A stretch of 64,000 nt of DNA, taken from positions 124,001 to 188,000 of the forward strand of contig NZ_SCHN01000006.1 of assembly GCF_004120195.1 (NCBI RefSeq). The letters run 5' to 3'. The notes under the pieces are model-generated. The model ran no database searches and was not told where the DNA came from. It saw only the letters and a program-made list of their open reading frames with translations. Both the position numbers and the translations under genes were made by a program. Every line of letters starts with the position of its first letter. Within the stretch, counting starts at the first letter, position 1. The DNA is from Enterovibrio baiacu. Lineage in GTDB: Bacteria > Pseudomonadota > Gammaproteobacteria > Enterobacterales > Vibrionaceae. Positions 45,719 through 53,439 of this stretch are shown here, in pieces.

Positions 45719-46633
45719 ATGACACTTAAAAATGAAAATATGCAGGAATTGATTCTTTTTTCCCATATAAACCGACAGGGAAGTTTATCGGCCGCCGCAC
45801 AGCTATTGGGGATCAGTCGTTCGTCTGTGAGTAAACAGCTCGCCGCATTGGAAAAGAAGATTGGTTCACGCCTCTTTAATCGTACAACTCGCAAAATAGT
45901 GCTCACAGATGTCGGACGAAAGGTGCTGCAAGAAGCACACAATGTTGAGTTGGCGCTCCAACGCATCGAGCACATCAGTGAAGATTCGCGTTCCGTCGTG
46001 GCAGGAGAATTGAAGGTCTCCTGTCCTGCCGCGCAAGGACGTATTCACATTGCCCCGTTAATGACAGAGTTCCTCAAACGCTATCCGAACGTCTCCATTA
46101 ACTTGCAATTGGAAGACCGCTTCGTCGATATGGTTGCCGAGAACATTGATGTGTCGATTCGCGTGGGATATTTACCCGATTCGACCCTGATTGCGCGAAA
46201 GCTAGGTGATGTGTCATGGGTACTCTGTGCCAGCCCCACCTACTTAGAAACAGCCCCGCCACTTAACAAGCCATCAGACCTTCTCAATCATCCTTGTCTC
46301 TATTACCGCAGTAACAAAGTCACCATGAACACGTGGTCATTCATCGGCAAAGACAGTGAAGAAGACGTTACGGTATCAGGCCCTTTTTCCGTCAATGATC
46401 CGGGTGTGCTGGTTTCGGCAGCCGTGGATCACGCCGGTGTGCTGTTGCTCGACAAAGGGTTATTGGGGAACACCATTGAGGAAGGAAAACTGGTGCCATT
46501 ACTGGAAGCGTATCAGGTAGCCGGTGGCCTTCCGACCTATGTGGTTTACCCTGAACGAGAATTTATCCCGGCAAAAACGAGGGCCTTGGTCGATTTCTTG
46601 TTGGAAAAAGCCCCAACCACGTTTCACCGCTAA
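45719..46633 (+). CDS. LysR-family transcriptional regulator
   Basis: A 304-residue regulator. The N-terminal winged helix has LFSHINRQGSLSAAAQLLGI, then SRSSVSKQLAALEKKIGSRLF and NRTTRKIVLTDVG; the effector domain follows from ~95 (GELKVSCPAAQGRIHIAPLM). The CrgA/DsdC-like subgroup includes regulators that react to quinones or electrophiles. It lies divergent from the oxidoreductase gene, so it probably controls that gene. I chose the ATG at 45719 because TTAGG lies 7 nt upstream; a TTG at 45698 is in frame. Confidence 0.9.
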   Translation: MTLKNENMQELILFSHINRQGSLSAAAQLLGISRSSVSKQLAALEKKIGSRLFNRTTRKIVLTDVGRKVLQEAHNVELALQRIEHISEDSRSVVAGELKVSCPAAQGRIHIAPLMTEFLKRYPNVSINLQLEDRFVDMVAENIDVSIRVGYLPDSTLIARKLGDVSWVLCASPTYLETAPPLNKPSDLLNHPCLYYRSNKVTMNTWSFIGKDSEEDVTVSGPFSVNDPGVLVSAAVDHAGVLLLDKGLLGNTIEEGKLVPLLEAYQVAGGLPTYVVYPEREFIPAKTRALVDFLLEKAPTTFHR

Positions 46634-46655
46634 ATACCTTGACCGATAAATATTA

Positions 46656-46705
46656 AAAAAGCCGCGGCACTCCGCTCCTAAGAACGGAATGCCACGGCTT
46701 TCTTT
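46656..46705. terminator. Bidirectional terminator between lysR and rhlE
   Basis: A long imperfect stem, AAAGCCGCGGCACTCCG, faces CGGAATGCCACGGCTTT with single mismatches, and A- and T-runs flank it. It lies between the convergent genes. Confidence 0.85.
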
Positions 46706-46724
46706 AATTTTTGAGCGTTAACGC

Positions 46725-48245
46725 TTACGCATTGCCTGTTGGCGCTGGGCGTTGTGGACGACGTTGAGCAGGCTTCGCATTGCCACCGCCTGAACGTCCG
46801 TTACCGCCATTGCGCGTTGCACTGTTGGTGCGGTTAGAACCGTTGCTACGATGACTCCCGTCTCCGCGCGCTGATTGACCACCTTCAGATTGACCTTGTG
46901 TAGGACGACGGCGTTGGCCTTCACCTTGGCGATTTCCGCCTTGCGCACCGCCCTCTTTATTTTGACCACCGAAGCGACGTGGGTTCTTGCCTGCTGGCTT
47001 ATGACCACGTGCATTCTCGCCAGCGCGCTGGCCGTCAGAATTGCCGTTTTTCGCGCCTCTTGGTTTCTTGGGTTTGATTGGACGTGTATCCAATCGTGAC
47101 GCTGGCAAAGGATTGCTAGGCTTCAAGCCTTGCATTTCAACACGTGGTAACACTTTTTGAATCAAGCGTTCGATGCCGAATAGCTCTGCGGCTTCGTCAG
47201 CACACACCAAAGATATCGCTTTACCAGTTTCACCAGCACGGCCAGTGCGGCCAATACGGTGAACATAATCTTCAGACACATTCGGCAAATCGAAGTTAAC
47301 CACTTGTGGAAGCTGAGGAATATCGATACCACGCGCAGCAATGTCAGTCGCAACCAATACGCGCACGTCACCTGATTTGAAATCTGCCAGTGCTTTGGTA
47401 CGCGCACCTTGGCTCTTGTTACCGTGAATGGGTGCAGCGGTAATGCCTTGGTCGTTCAGGTAATGGGCCAGTTTGTTTGCACCGTGCTTAGTACGGCTAA
47501 ATACCAGCACCTGACGCCAATTGCCTTCTTTGATAAGACGTACCAGCATTTGTGGTTTTTGGCGCTTATCGACCGGGTAAATGCTCTGCTCAACGGTTTG
47601 CGCCGTTGAGTTGCGAGGCGTCACTGAAATCTCAACAGGGTTGTTCACCAAGCCTTTCGCCAGTTCACGGATCTCATCAGAAAACGTCGCTGAGAACAGC
47701 AAGTTTTGGCGTTGCTTTGGCAACAGCGCAAGGACTTTGCGGATGTCGCGAATGAAGCCCATGTCGAGCATGCGGTCAGCTTCATCCAATACCAACACTT
47801 CAAGCTGTGAAAATTTCACTGCATTTTGGTTGTACAAATCAATCAGACGACCCGGCGTTGCCACCAAAATGTCGCACCCTTTGCGAAGGCGCAAAAGCTG
47901 AGGGTTGATTTTCACACCACCAAACACAACGTAAGAGCTCACGTTCAAGTGACGGCTGTATTTAACAACGTTGTCATTGATTTGAGCAGCAAGCTCACGC
48001 GTCGGCGTTAGAATTAGCGCACGAACGTGGTTGCTTTTAGCACGCGGACCAGCACTTAAACGCTCAAGAATTGGCAACGTAAAACCGGCTGTTTTCCCTG
48101 TCCCCGTTTGGGCTGCAGCCATAACATCTTGACCTTCAAGAACAGCAGGGATCGCTTGTGCTTGGATCGGTGACGGTGTGTCATAACCCTGTTCTTCAAT
48201 GGCTTTGAGGATTGGTGCAGATAGACCTAACGAGGTGAAACCCAT
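46725..48245 (-). CDS. rhlE: ATP-dependent RNA helicase RhlE (DEAD-box)
   Basis: A 506-residue RNA helicase for ribosome assembly and mRNA turnover. Motifs in order: Q motif [20 protein letters not shown], motif [16 protein letters not shown], Ia [86 protein letters not shown] long basic, Arg/Gly/Asn-rich tail (~385-506) should bind RNA. I chose the ATG at 48245. The open frame continues 100 codons upstream, but that part runs through the tRNA-Ser gene and lacks helicase homology. The ribosome site is weak (AGAGA). Confidence 0.92.
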   Translation of the reverse strand: MGFTSLGLSAPILKAIEEQGYDTPSPIQAQAIPAVLEGQDVMAAAQTGTGKTAGFTLPILERLSAGPRAKSNHVRALILTPTRELAAQINDNVVKYSRHLNVSSYVVFGGVKINPQLLRLRKGCDILVATPGRLIDLYNQNAVKFSQLEVLVLDEADRMLDMGFIRDIRKVLALLPKQRQNLLFSATFSDEIRELAKGLVNNPVEISVTPRNSTAQTVEQSIYPVDKRQKPQMLVRLIKEGNWRQVLVFSRTKHGANKLAHYLNDQGITAAPIHGNKSQGARTKALADFKSGDVRVLVATDIAARGIDIPQLPQVVNFDLPNVSEDYVHRIGRTGRAGETGKAISLVCADEAAELFGIERLIQKVLPRVEMQGLKPSNPLPASRLDTRPIKPKKPRGAKNGNSDGQRAGENARGHKPAGKNPRRFGGQNKEGGAQGGNRQGEGQRRRPTQGQSEGGQSARGDGSHRSNGSNRTNSATRNGGNGRSGGGNAKPAQRRPQRPAPTGNA

Positions 48246-48422
48246 AAATTTGATTCTCTGTAAAATATCGAATATTTCTGGCGAGATAAGCTTGCTGTTT
48301 TCAGCGTCGATAAACAGGACATACGAAAGCACTTGGCTTTTTTCGTATGCATGTAACCTTGAATCGAATGCTTGGAAACGTGTCGCCAGCTGCGTCTTGT
48401 TTCCAAGCAGCAGAAATGAAAA

Positions 48423-48458
48423 AGCCCGCGCGCTCTTTGTTCTAAGAGCAGGCGGGCT
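48423..48458 (-). terminator. Terminator of the tRNA-Ser gene
   Basis: AGCCCGC and GCGGGCT close a long hairpin that includes GCTCTT/AAGAGC. On the minus strand it is followed by TTTTTCATTTC. It lies just after the tRNA 3' end and before rhlE. Confidence 0.85.
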
Positions 48459-48468
48459 ATTTCGAATG

Positions 48469-48559
48469 TGGCGGAGAGATAGGGATTTGAACCCTAGGTG
48501 CGCTATAAACGCACGCCGGTTTTCAAGACCGGTGCTTTCAACCACTCAGCCATCTCTCC
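48469..48559 (-). tRNA. tRNA-Ser with anticodon TGA
   Basis: A 91-base type II tRNA including an encoded CCA end. The acceptor arms GGAGAGA / TCTCTCC pair. The anticodon stem-loop reads CCGGTCTTGAAAACCGG with anticodon TGA. The variable arm is long (GCGTGCGTTTATAGCGCAC) as in serine tRNAs, and the T arm has GGTTCAAATCC. The D region is TGGCTGAGTGGTTGAAAG. The gene sits before rhlE on the same strand and appears to be alone. Confidence 0.97.
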
Positions 48560-48914
48560 GTAAGTGGTGCGCATAATAATGGGCTGATGACATGCTGTAA
48601 AGGGTTAATTTCATCAAAATGCGTTAAGTGCGGAGTTTTTGAACAGTTCGCGCCAATTCTACCCGTCTGGCCTGATTTGCAGATACTGACATGCTCATTT
48701 TGTGCTCCGCCCGGCGCAAGCTAGCCGTTAATTGCTCACTTTTCTGTCTCAGATACTACACTTTCGAAAAAAGCCTTGTGTTATTAGTGCGTTTTGAATT
48801 CATTAGGGATGGGATTCTCGAAGAAACAATGCTCCATGCGTTGTCACGAGTCTTTGCGTTACCCCGAGTGGATGTGAGCGTGGGTTTGTAATGAGAGACG
48901 ACGAGAGAACCATA
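48560..48914. other. Intergenic region between tRNA-Ser and the TPP-enzyme gene
   Basis: 355 bases. The promoter for the tRNA should be near 48560-48610 on the minus strand and that of the TPP-enzyme operon near the right end. A 66-codon frame at 48691-48891 has no ribosome site and no family resemblance, so I do not call it. Nothing else is recognisable. Confidence 0.55.
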
Positions 48915-50552
48915 ATGAAAACTTCAGATTTGTTTGTAAAAGCGCTCGAAAATGAAGGTGTTGAATACATCTATGGTATCCCGGGTGAAGAAAACCTCGA
49001 TTTTCTCAACTCGCTAAAAGATTCCCCGATCGAACTTATCCTTACACGGCACGAACAAGCCGCAGGTTTCATGGCTGCCACCTACGGCAGGCTTACAGGT
49101 AAGCCCGGTGTGTGTTTATCTACCCTGGGCCCTGGCGCAACGAACTTTGTTACCGCTGCCGCATATGCCCAGTTAGGCGCGATGCCCATGGTGATGTTGG
49201 GCGGTCAAAAGCCCATTCGTAAAAGTAAGCAGGGGCGATTCCAGATCGTCGATGTCGTTAATCTCATGAAGCCCATCACCAAATACTCCGAACAAGTCGT
49301 GGATGGAAACAACGTGCCCGCCATGGTGCGCGAGTGTTTCCGCCTGTGTTCAGAAGAACGCCCTGGGGCAGGATATTTGGAGTTGCCTGAAGACATTGCA
49401 GATGAAGATTCCGCCGCGACCATTTTTGATACCGTTCACCACCGCCGCCCTGACGCGAACATGCAAAGCATCGAGCAAGCGGCGGAAATGATTAAGAACG
49501 CGAAAATGCCGCTACTTCTCATCGGTGCAGGGGCAAACCGTAAACGCTCAAGTCAGGCACTCAAAGATTTCATCGATAAAACCGGCATCTACTTCTTTAA
49601 TACCCAAATGGGTAAAGGCGTGGTGGATGAACGTCACGAGCGATTCATTGGTACAGCCGCCCTTTCAAGCCACGATTTCTTACACTGTGCCATCGAGAAA
49701 GCCGACCTCATTATTAATGTGGGGCACGACGTTATCGAGAAACCGCCGTTCTTTATGGAAAAAGGCGGGACGAAAGTCATTCACGTGAACTTCTTTGCGG
49801 CAAGAACCGATGAAGTGTATTTCCCCCAATTGAACGTCGTGGGCGATATCTGCTCATCCGTGAACCGCCTAACGAAAGAAGTTGGCAAACTGAAACAAGA
49901 TTTAAGCTTCTTTCAACGCGTGAAAGAAAACGTCGACCAACGTACCACCAAATATTTCGAAGACCGCCGCTTTCCAATGCTACCCCAGCGCTTGGTGAAG
50001 ATTCTGCGTGACCAACTCGACGGTGAAGACATTGTCACGCTGGATAACGGGGTCTACAAAATTTGGTTTGCCCGTAACTACCTGTGTTACTCCAACAACA
50101 CCCTGCTTCTCGATAACGCACTTGCCACCATGGGCGCAGGTTTACCGTCAGCCATGGCAGCAAAACAGCTTAATCCGGATAAAAAAGTGGTGTCCGTTAA
50201 TGGTGATGGCGGCTTTTTGATGAACTCACAAGAACTCGAAACCGCCGTGCGCATGGGCTTGGATTTGGTGGTTATTATCCTGAATGACAGCGCCTACGGC
50301 ATGATCAAATGGAAACAAGAAGGCATGAACTTTGAGGATTACGGCCTCGATTTCAATAACCCCGACCTTGTGAAATATGCCAACAGCTTTGGTGCAATCG
50401 GTCACCGACCTGATAGCCATGACGAATTTCAGTCCATTTTGAAACATGCATTGAACTCGAAAGGCGTACATTTGATTGATCTCCCAGTCGATTACTCACT
50501 TAACCACTCCATTCTTAATGTATTGATTAAGGAAAGTGAGGGCATTAAATAG
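48915..50552 (+). CDS. Thiamine-diphosphate enzyme, acetolactate synthase family
   Basis: A 545-residue TPP-dependent enzyme in the three-domain acetolactate synthase group. The N-terminal domain has GIPGEENLDFLNSL and RHEQAAGFMAATYGRLTG with the catalytic Glu; the C-terminal cofactor motif is VSVNGDGGFLMNSQELETAV (GDG) ending in LNDSAYG. There is no small regulatory subunit gene next to it, as would be expected for biosynthetic IlvB. It could be a catabolic acetolactate synthase or a 2-oxo-acid decarboxylase or carboligase. It starts at the ATG preceded by GAGAG; the next gene, 13 nt away, is an aldehyde dehydrogenase, so the TPP enzyme may form an aldehyde or feed one. Confidence 0.82.
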   Translation: MKTSDLFVKALENEGVEYIYGIPGEENLDFLNSLKDSPIELILTRHEQAAGFMAATYGRLTGKPGVCLSTLGPGATNFVTAAAYAQLGAMPMVMLGGQKPIRKSKQGRFQIVDVVNLMKPITKYSEQVVDGNNVPAMVRECFRLCSEERPGAGYLELPEDIADEDSAATIFDTVHHRRPDANMQSIEQAAEMIKNAKMPLLLIGAGANRKRSSQALKDFIDKTGIYFFNTQMGKGVVDERHERFIGTAALSSHDFLHCAIEKADLIINVGHDVIEKPPFFMEKGGTKVIHVNFFAARTDEVYFPQLNVVGDICSSVNRLTKEVGKLKQDLSFFQRVKENVDQRTTKYFEDRRFPMLPQRLVKILRDQLDGEDIVTLDNGVYKIWFARNYLCYSNNTLLLDNALATMGAGLPSAMAAKQLNPDKKVVSVNGDGGFLMNSQELETAVRMGLDLVVIILNDSAYGMIKWKQEGMNFEDYGLDFNNPDLVKYANSFGAIGHRPDSHDEFQSILKHALNSKGVHLIDLPVDYSLNHSILNVLIKESEGIK

Positions 50553-50565
50553 AAAGGAAAAGACC

Positions 50566-51957
50566 ATGACGGAACTGAGTGTCTATCGCCCGTTTGATAA
50601 CGGGCTGATAAAGACAATACCGATGCAGAGCGCCAGCGATGTCGACGCGGCAATTGCTAGCGCCCATGCATTGTTCTTGGATCGGCAGGCGTGGTTGCCT
50701 GCCCACCAGCGCATCGAGATTCTGGAAAAGACCATCAGCATCATGTCTGATCAGGTCGAAGCCTTAACGTTGATGGCGGCAGAAGAAGGTGGGAAGCCTT
50801 ACATCGATTCAAAAGTCGAAGTGCTTCGCGCGATAAATGGCGTCAAACTTGCGATTGAACACATTGCGCAAATCAAAGGCGAGCAAATCCCGATGGGGCA
50901 AACCGCGGCGTCAGTGAACCGCCTTGCGTTTACTATCCGCGAGCCCATTGGCGTGGTGTCTTCCATCAGCGCCTTTAACCACCCACTGAATCTTATCGTT
51001 CACCAAGTCATTCCAGCCATTGCTGTTGGGTGTCCTGTGTTGATAAAACCCGCAATGACAACGCCCTTGTCGTGTCTACGCCTTGTGGAAATTTTGCACG
51101 AAGCAGGGTTACCGAAAGGTTGGTGTCAGGCGTTAGTCACGGACAACGACGCGGCCAGCAAGTTGGTGTCAGACCCACGCATTAATTTCCTTTCCTTTAT
51201 TGGTTCCGCCAATGTCGGATGGATGTTGCGCTCGCAGCTAGCGCCCGGTACGCGTTGCGCCCTCGAGCATGGTGGCGCCGCGCCCGTTATTGTCGATAAC
51301 AGCGCCAATCTTGATGAGGTTGTACCTAGCCTCGCCAAAGGGGGGTTCTACCACGCAGGCCAAGTGTGTGTATCAGTACAACGTGTGTATGCGCAGCAAG
51401 GCTTCTGCCGAGAATTGGCCGTGCGTATCGCCGAAGCCGGGGATCAAATGAAGGTGGGCGATCCGCTCGACCCTTCAACAGAAGTCGGCCCGCTCATTCT
51501 GCCGCGCGAAGTTGATCGCGTTGAAGAATGGGTGAATGAAGCTGTGGCTGCAGGTGCGGAATTAATCAGTGGTGGCAAACGTCTTTCAGACAGTTGTTAT
51601 GCACCGACAGTGCTGTTAAATCCGCCTGACGATGTGCGTGTTTCACAGAATGAAATCTTTGGCCCTGTGATTTGCGTGTACTCCTATGTCGAGAAAAGCG
51701 ATGCAATAAAACGGGCAAATGCGCTCCCTTATGCATTCCAAGCATCGGTTTTCACGAATGATTTGGAAGATGCGCTATCGCTGACACAGCAATTAAATGC
51801 TACCGCTGTGATGGTCAATGACCACACTGCGTTTCGTGTCGATTGGATGCCATTTGGTGGACGCGATGCATCAGGCGTTGGCCTTGGTGGTATTCAATAT
51901 TCAATGCATGAAATGACCAGAGACAAAATGCTGGTCTTCAAGAGCCCCAGTTTGTAG
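50566..51957 (+). CDS. NAD(P)-dependent aldehyde dehydrogenase
   Basis: A 463-residue aldehyde dehydrogenase. Cofactor site: GVVSSISAFNHPLNLIVHQV and KPAMTTPLSCLRL; the general base Glu is in LEHGGAAPVIV; the catalytic cysteine is in FYHAGQVCVSVQRVY. Near the end, NEIFGPVICVYSY and MPFGGRDASGVGLGG are family marks. AAGGAAA precedes the ATG at 50566. It is co-transcribed with the TPP enzyme and probably oxidises its product. It is closest in appearance to the lactaldehyde/succinate-semialdehyde dehydrogenase group, but the substrate is not fixed by sequence. Confidence 0.9.
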   Translation: MTELSVYRPFDNGLIKTIPMQSASDVDAAIASAHALFLDRQAWLPAHQRIEILEKTISIMSDQVEALTLMAAEEGGKPYIDSKVEVLRAINGVKLAIEHIAQIKGEQIPMGQTAASVNRLAFTIREPIGVVSSISAFNHPLNLIVHQVIPAIAVGCPVLIKPAMTTPLSCLRLVEILHEAGLPKGWCQALVTDNDAASKLVSDPRINFLSFIGSANVGWMLRSQLAPGTRCALEHGGAAPVIVDNSANLDEVVPSLAKGGFYHAGQVCVSVQRVYAQQGFCRELAVRIAEAGDQMKVGDPLDPSTEVGPLILPREVDRVEEWVNEAVAAGAELISGGKRLSDSCYAPTVLLNPPDDVRVSQNEIFGPVICVYSYVEKSDAIKRANALPYAFQASVFTNDLEDALSLTQQLNATAVMVNDHTAFRVDWMPFGGRDASGVGLGGIQYSMHEMTRDKMLVFKSPSL

Positions 51958-52067
51958 TCGAGGCTATCGTTCGAGCAGGGTCACAGACGGTGAACCTGCT
52001 CGGGCGAGAGAACAATAAAAAATACGGTTTTCTAAAAACCAATGGCTACAAATTAGGGCGCTAAAGA

Positions 52068-52102
52068 TGTCAGTTTCACTTTCCCAAAATCGTTGTCAGT
52101 TT
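52068..52102 (+). promoter_or_regulatory. Paired TGTCAGTTT boxes upstream of the syp-like operon
   Basis: TGTCAGTTT occurs at 52068-52076 and 52094-52102, 26 bases apart. They lie roughly 130 and 100 bases upstream of the predicted sigma-54 start, where an enhancer for a SypG-type activator would be expected. Their binding to SypG is inferred from position only. Confidence 0.5.
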
Positions 52103-52168
52103 GCGAAATTACTAGCTCCCAATGCAGACAATAGCCATAACCATATGATTTTAAATTACATTAAATTA

Positions 52169-52185
52169 TTGGCATAGTTTTCGCT
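52169..52185 (+). promoter_or_regulatory. Sigma-54 promoter before the STAS gene
   Basis: TTGGCATAGTTTTCGCT matches the -24/-12 pattern: GG at 52171-52172 and GC at 52183-52184, 12 bases apart. It lies 36 bases before the STAS gene start. SypG, encoded downstream, is a sigma-54 activator, so autoregulation is likely. Confidence 0.75.
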
Positions 52186-52220
52186 TTAGACATATATCTA
52201 TACAGGGGAGGTAGGAAATC

Positions 52221-52547
52221 ATGCAAATTGAACATATTCAACAACCCGACGACTCACTCACTCTCGTCATTTGTGGTGACATGGATGCTCAAGGTTGCAG
52301 CGAAATTCAACCTGAGCTGGATGAGCTCGTCAACAATGAAATTCTGAAAGACATTACACTCGATCTCCATAACGTCGACTTCCTCGATAGCTCGGGCATC
52401 GGTGCCATTGTTTTCCTCTTCAAACGATTAAAGGCAAAAGGCAAGGTGCTTTCGCTCATACAGGTGCACGGTCAGCCAATGGAAATTATCCAATTGCTGC
52501 GCATCAACAGCGCGATCTCTGTTAAGCCTGCTTCAACCGTTAGTTAA
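52221..52547 (+). CDS. sypA: STAS-domain protein, SypA-like biofilm switch
   Basis: A 108-residue single STAS domain like anti-sigma factor antagonists. The phosphorylation site is in VDFLDSSGIGAIVFL; the first serine, S57, aligns with the phosphorylated serine of SpoIIAA and corresponds to S56 reported for Vibrio fischeri SypA. In that system unphosphorylated SypA promotes biofilm formation, and SypE sets its state. GGGAGG precedes the ATG. It is the first gene of the cluster and follows the sigma-54 promoter. Confidence 0.88.
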   Translation: MQIEHIQQPDDSLTLVICGDMDAQGCSEIQPELDELVNNEILKDITLDLHNVDFLDSSGIGAIVFLFKRLKAKGKVLSLIQVHGQPMEIIQLLRINSAISVKPASTVS

Positions 52548-52629
52548 TTCGTTGTCCCCGTCTTCTGTGCTGCCTGATTGCGCGCAGAAAATACAAGACG
52601 GACTTTTCAACGCAAGAAGGAGGCGAGTC

Positions 52630-53439
52630 ATGCGCACGCTATTTTCTCTGATTCTGCCCATTGTTGTTCTTTCTGGCTGTTCGGCGTTTCCTGACCACGG
52701 CCAGGGTGGTATGGCAGAGCACAACTATTCGTCGTTAACGCCCGTGATGGCTGATGAGCCTTTAGGCCCCGAGCATGGCCTACGTTTTGAATGGGAACTC
52801 ACGTCACGTCACCTCGACATCCTTGTTTTAGAAGGCGCGGAACTGTGTTTTCCAGCGACCGTAGTTCAAGCCCGCCGAATGCAAGACCGCATCGTTCGAG
52901 AGCTACAAGGGGGGCTCGAATTCGATGCTGCCAATGATTTAATCATTCAACGCGCAACGTTAGAGCGACTCGAAAAGCAACTTGATGCCGTTCGCGGAAG
53001 TAAAGCCTGTATCCCACCTGGGTCCATTGGTTTTCAATCTGCAGCGGAGCTCGCCGCCCAGATATACGGTTTGCTGAATGCCGACAATCAGTTTTCCTTT
53101 AACTCCTCAGAAGTGAACCCTAAATACATGGGGCGTTTAGCAGAAGCCGCGACCCTACTGCGCGATGTTACCCAATACGATTTGCACATTACTGGCCATG
53201 CAGATTCCGTCGGTAATGACGCACAAAACAAAGCCTTGTCTCTCGCGCGTGCGAATCAAGTGAAGCGTTATTTACAGATTTTTGGTATCGCGCCTTCACG
53301 CTTAACCGTTGACGCTGTTGGCGCAACGGACCCGCTCTTTGAAGGCAATCAACCCGAAGTTCGCCTCACCAATCGTCGCGTTTCCATCGAATTGGTCGAA
53401 GCTGACGTTAAGAGAAAAATGAGTGCTGGAGGTCTATGA
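52630..53439 (+). CDS. sypB: OmpA-like lipoprotein, SypB-like
   Basis: A 269-residue exported protein. The lipobox is in VVLSGCSAF with the lipidated cysteine near residue 17. The C-terminal OmpA-like peptidoglycan-binding domain starts at ~155 (FSFNSSEVNPKY), with LHITGHADSVGNDAQNKALSLAR cut across two strands (core: ITGHADSVGND) and LTNRRVSIEL closing. It should tie the export machinery to the cell wall. The ATG at 52630 has AAGGAGG upstream; an in-frame start at 52552 overlaps non-conserved sequence. It overlaps sypC by four bases (ATGA). Confidence 0.87.
   Translation: MRTLFSLILPIVVLSGCSAFPDHGQGGMAEHNYSSLTPVMADEPLGPEHGLRFEWELTSRHLDILVLEGAELCFPATVVQARRMQDRIVRELQGGLEFDAANDLIIQRATLERLEKQLDAVRGSKACIPPGSIGFQSAAELAAQIYGLLNADNQFSFNSSEVNPKYMGRLAEAATLLRDVTQYDLHITGHADSVGNDAQNKALSLARANQVKRYLQIFGIAPSRLTVDAVGATDPLFEGNQPEVRLTNRRVSIELVEADVKRKMSAGGL

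Noticed and set aside
46718-47014. A 98-codon minus-strand frame at the 3' end of rhlE
   Set aside because: It is a shadow of the low-complexity Arg/Gly-rich tail of rhlE in another frame.
48246-48545. 100-codon N-terminal extension of rhlE
   Set aside because: It runs through the tRNA-Ser gene and its terminator and shows no helicase homology. The family start is at 48245.
48691-48891. A 66-codon frame before the TPP-enzyme gene
   Set aside because: No ribosome site or similarity. Its end abuts the real start region, which suggests leader sequence.
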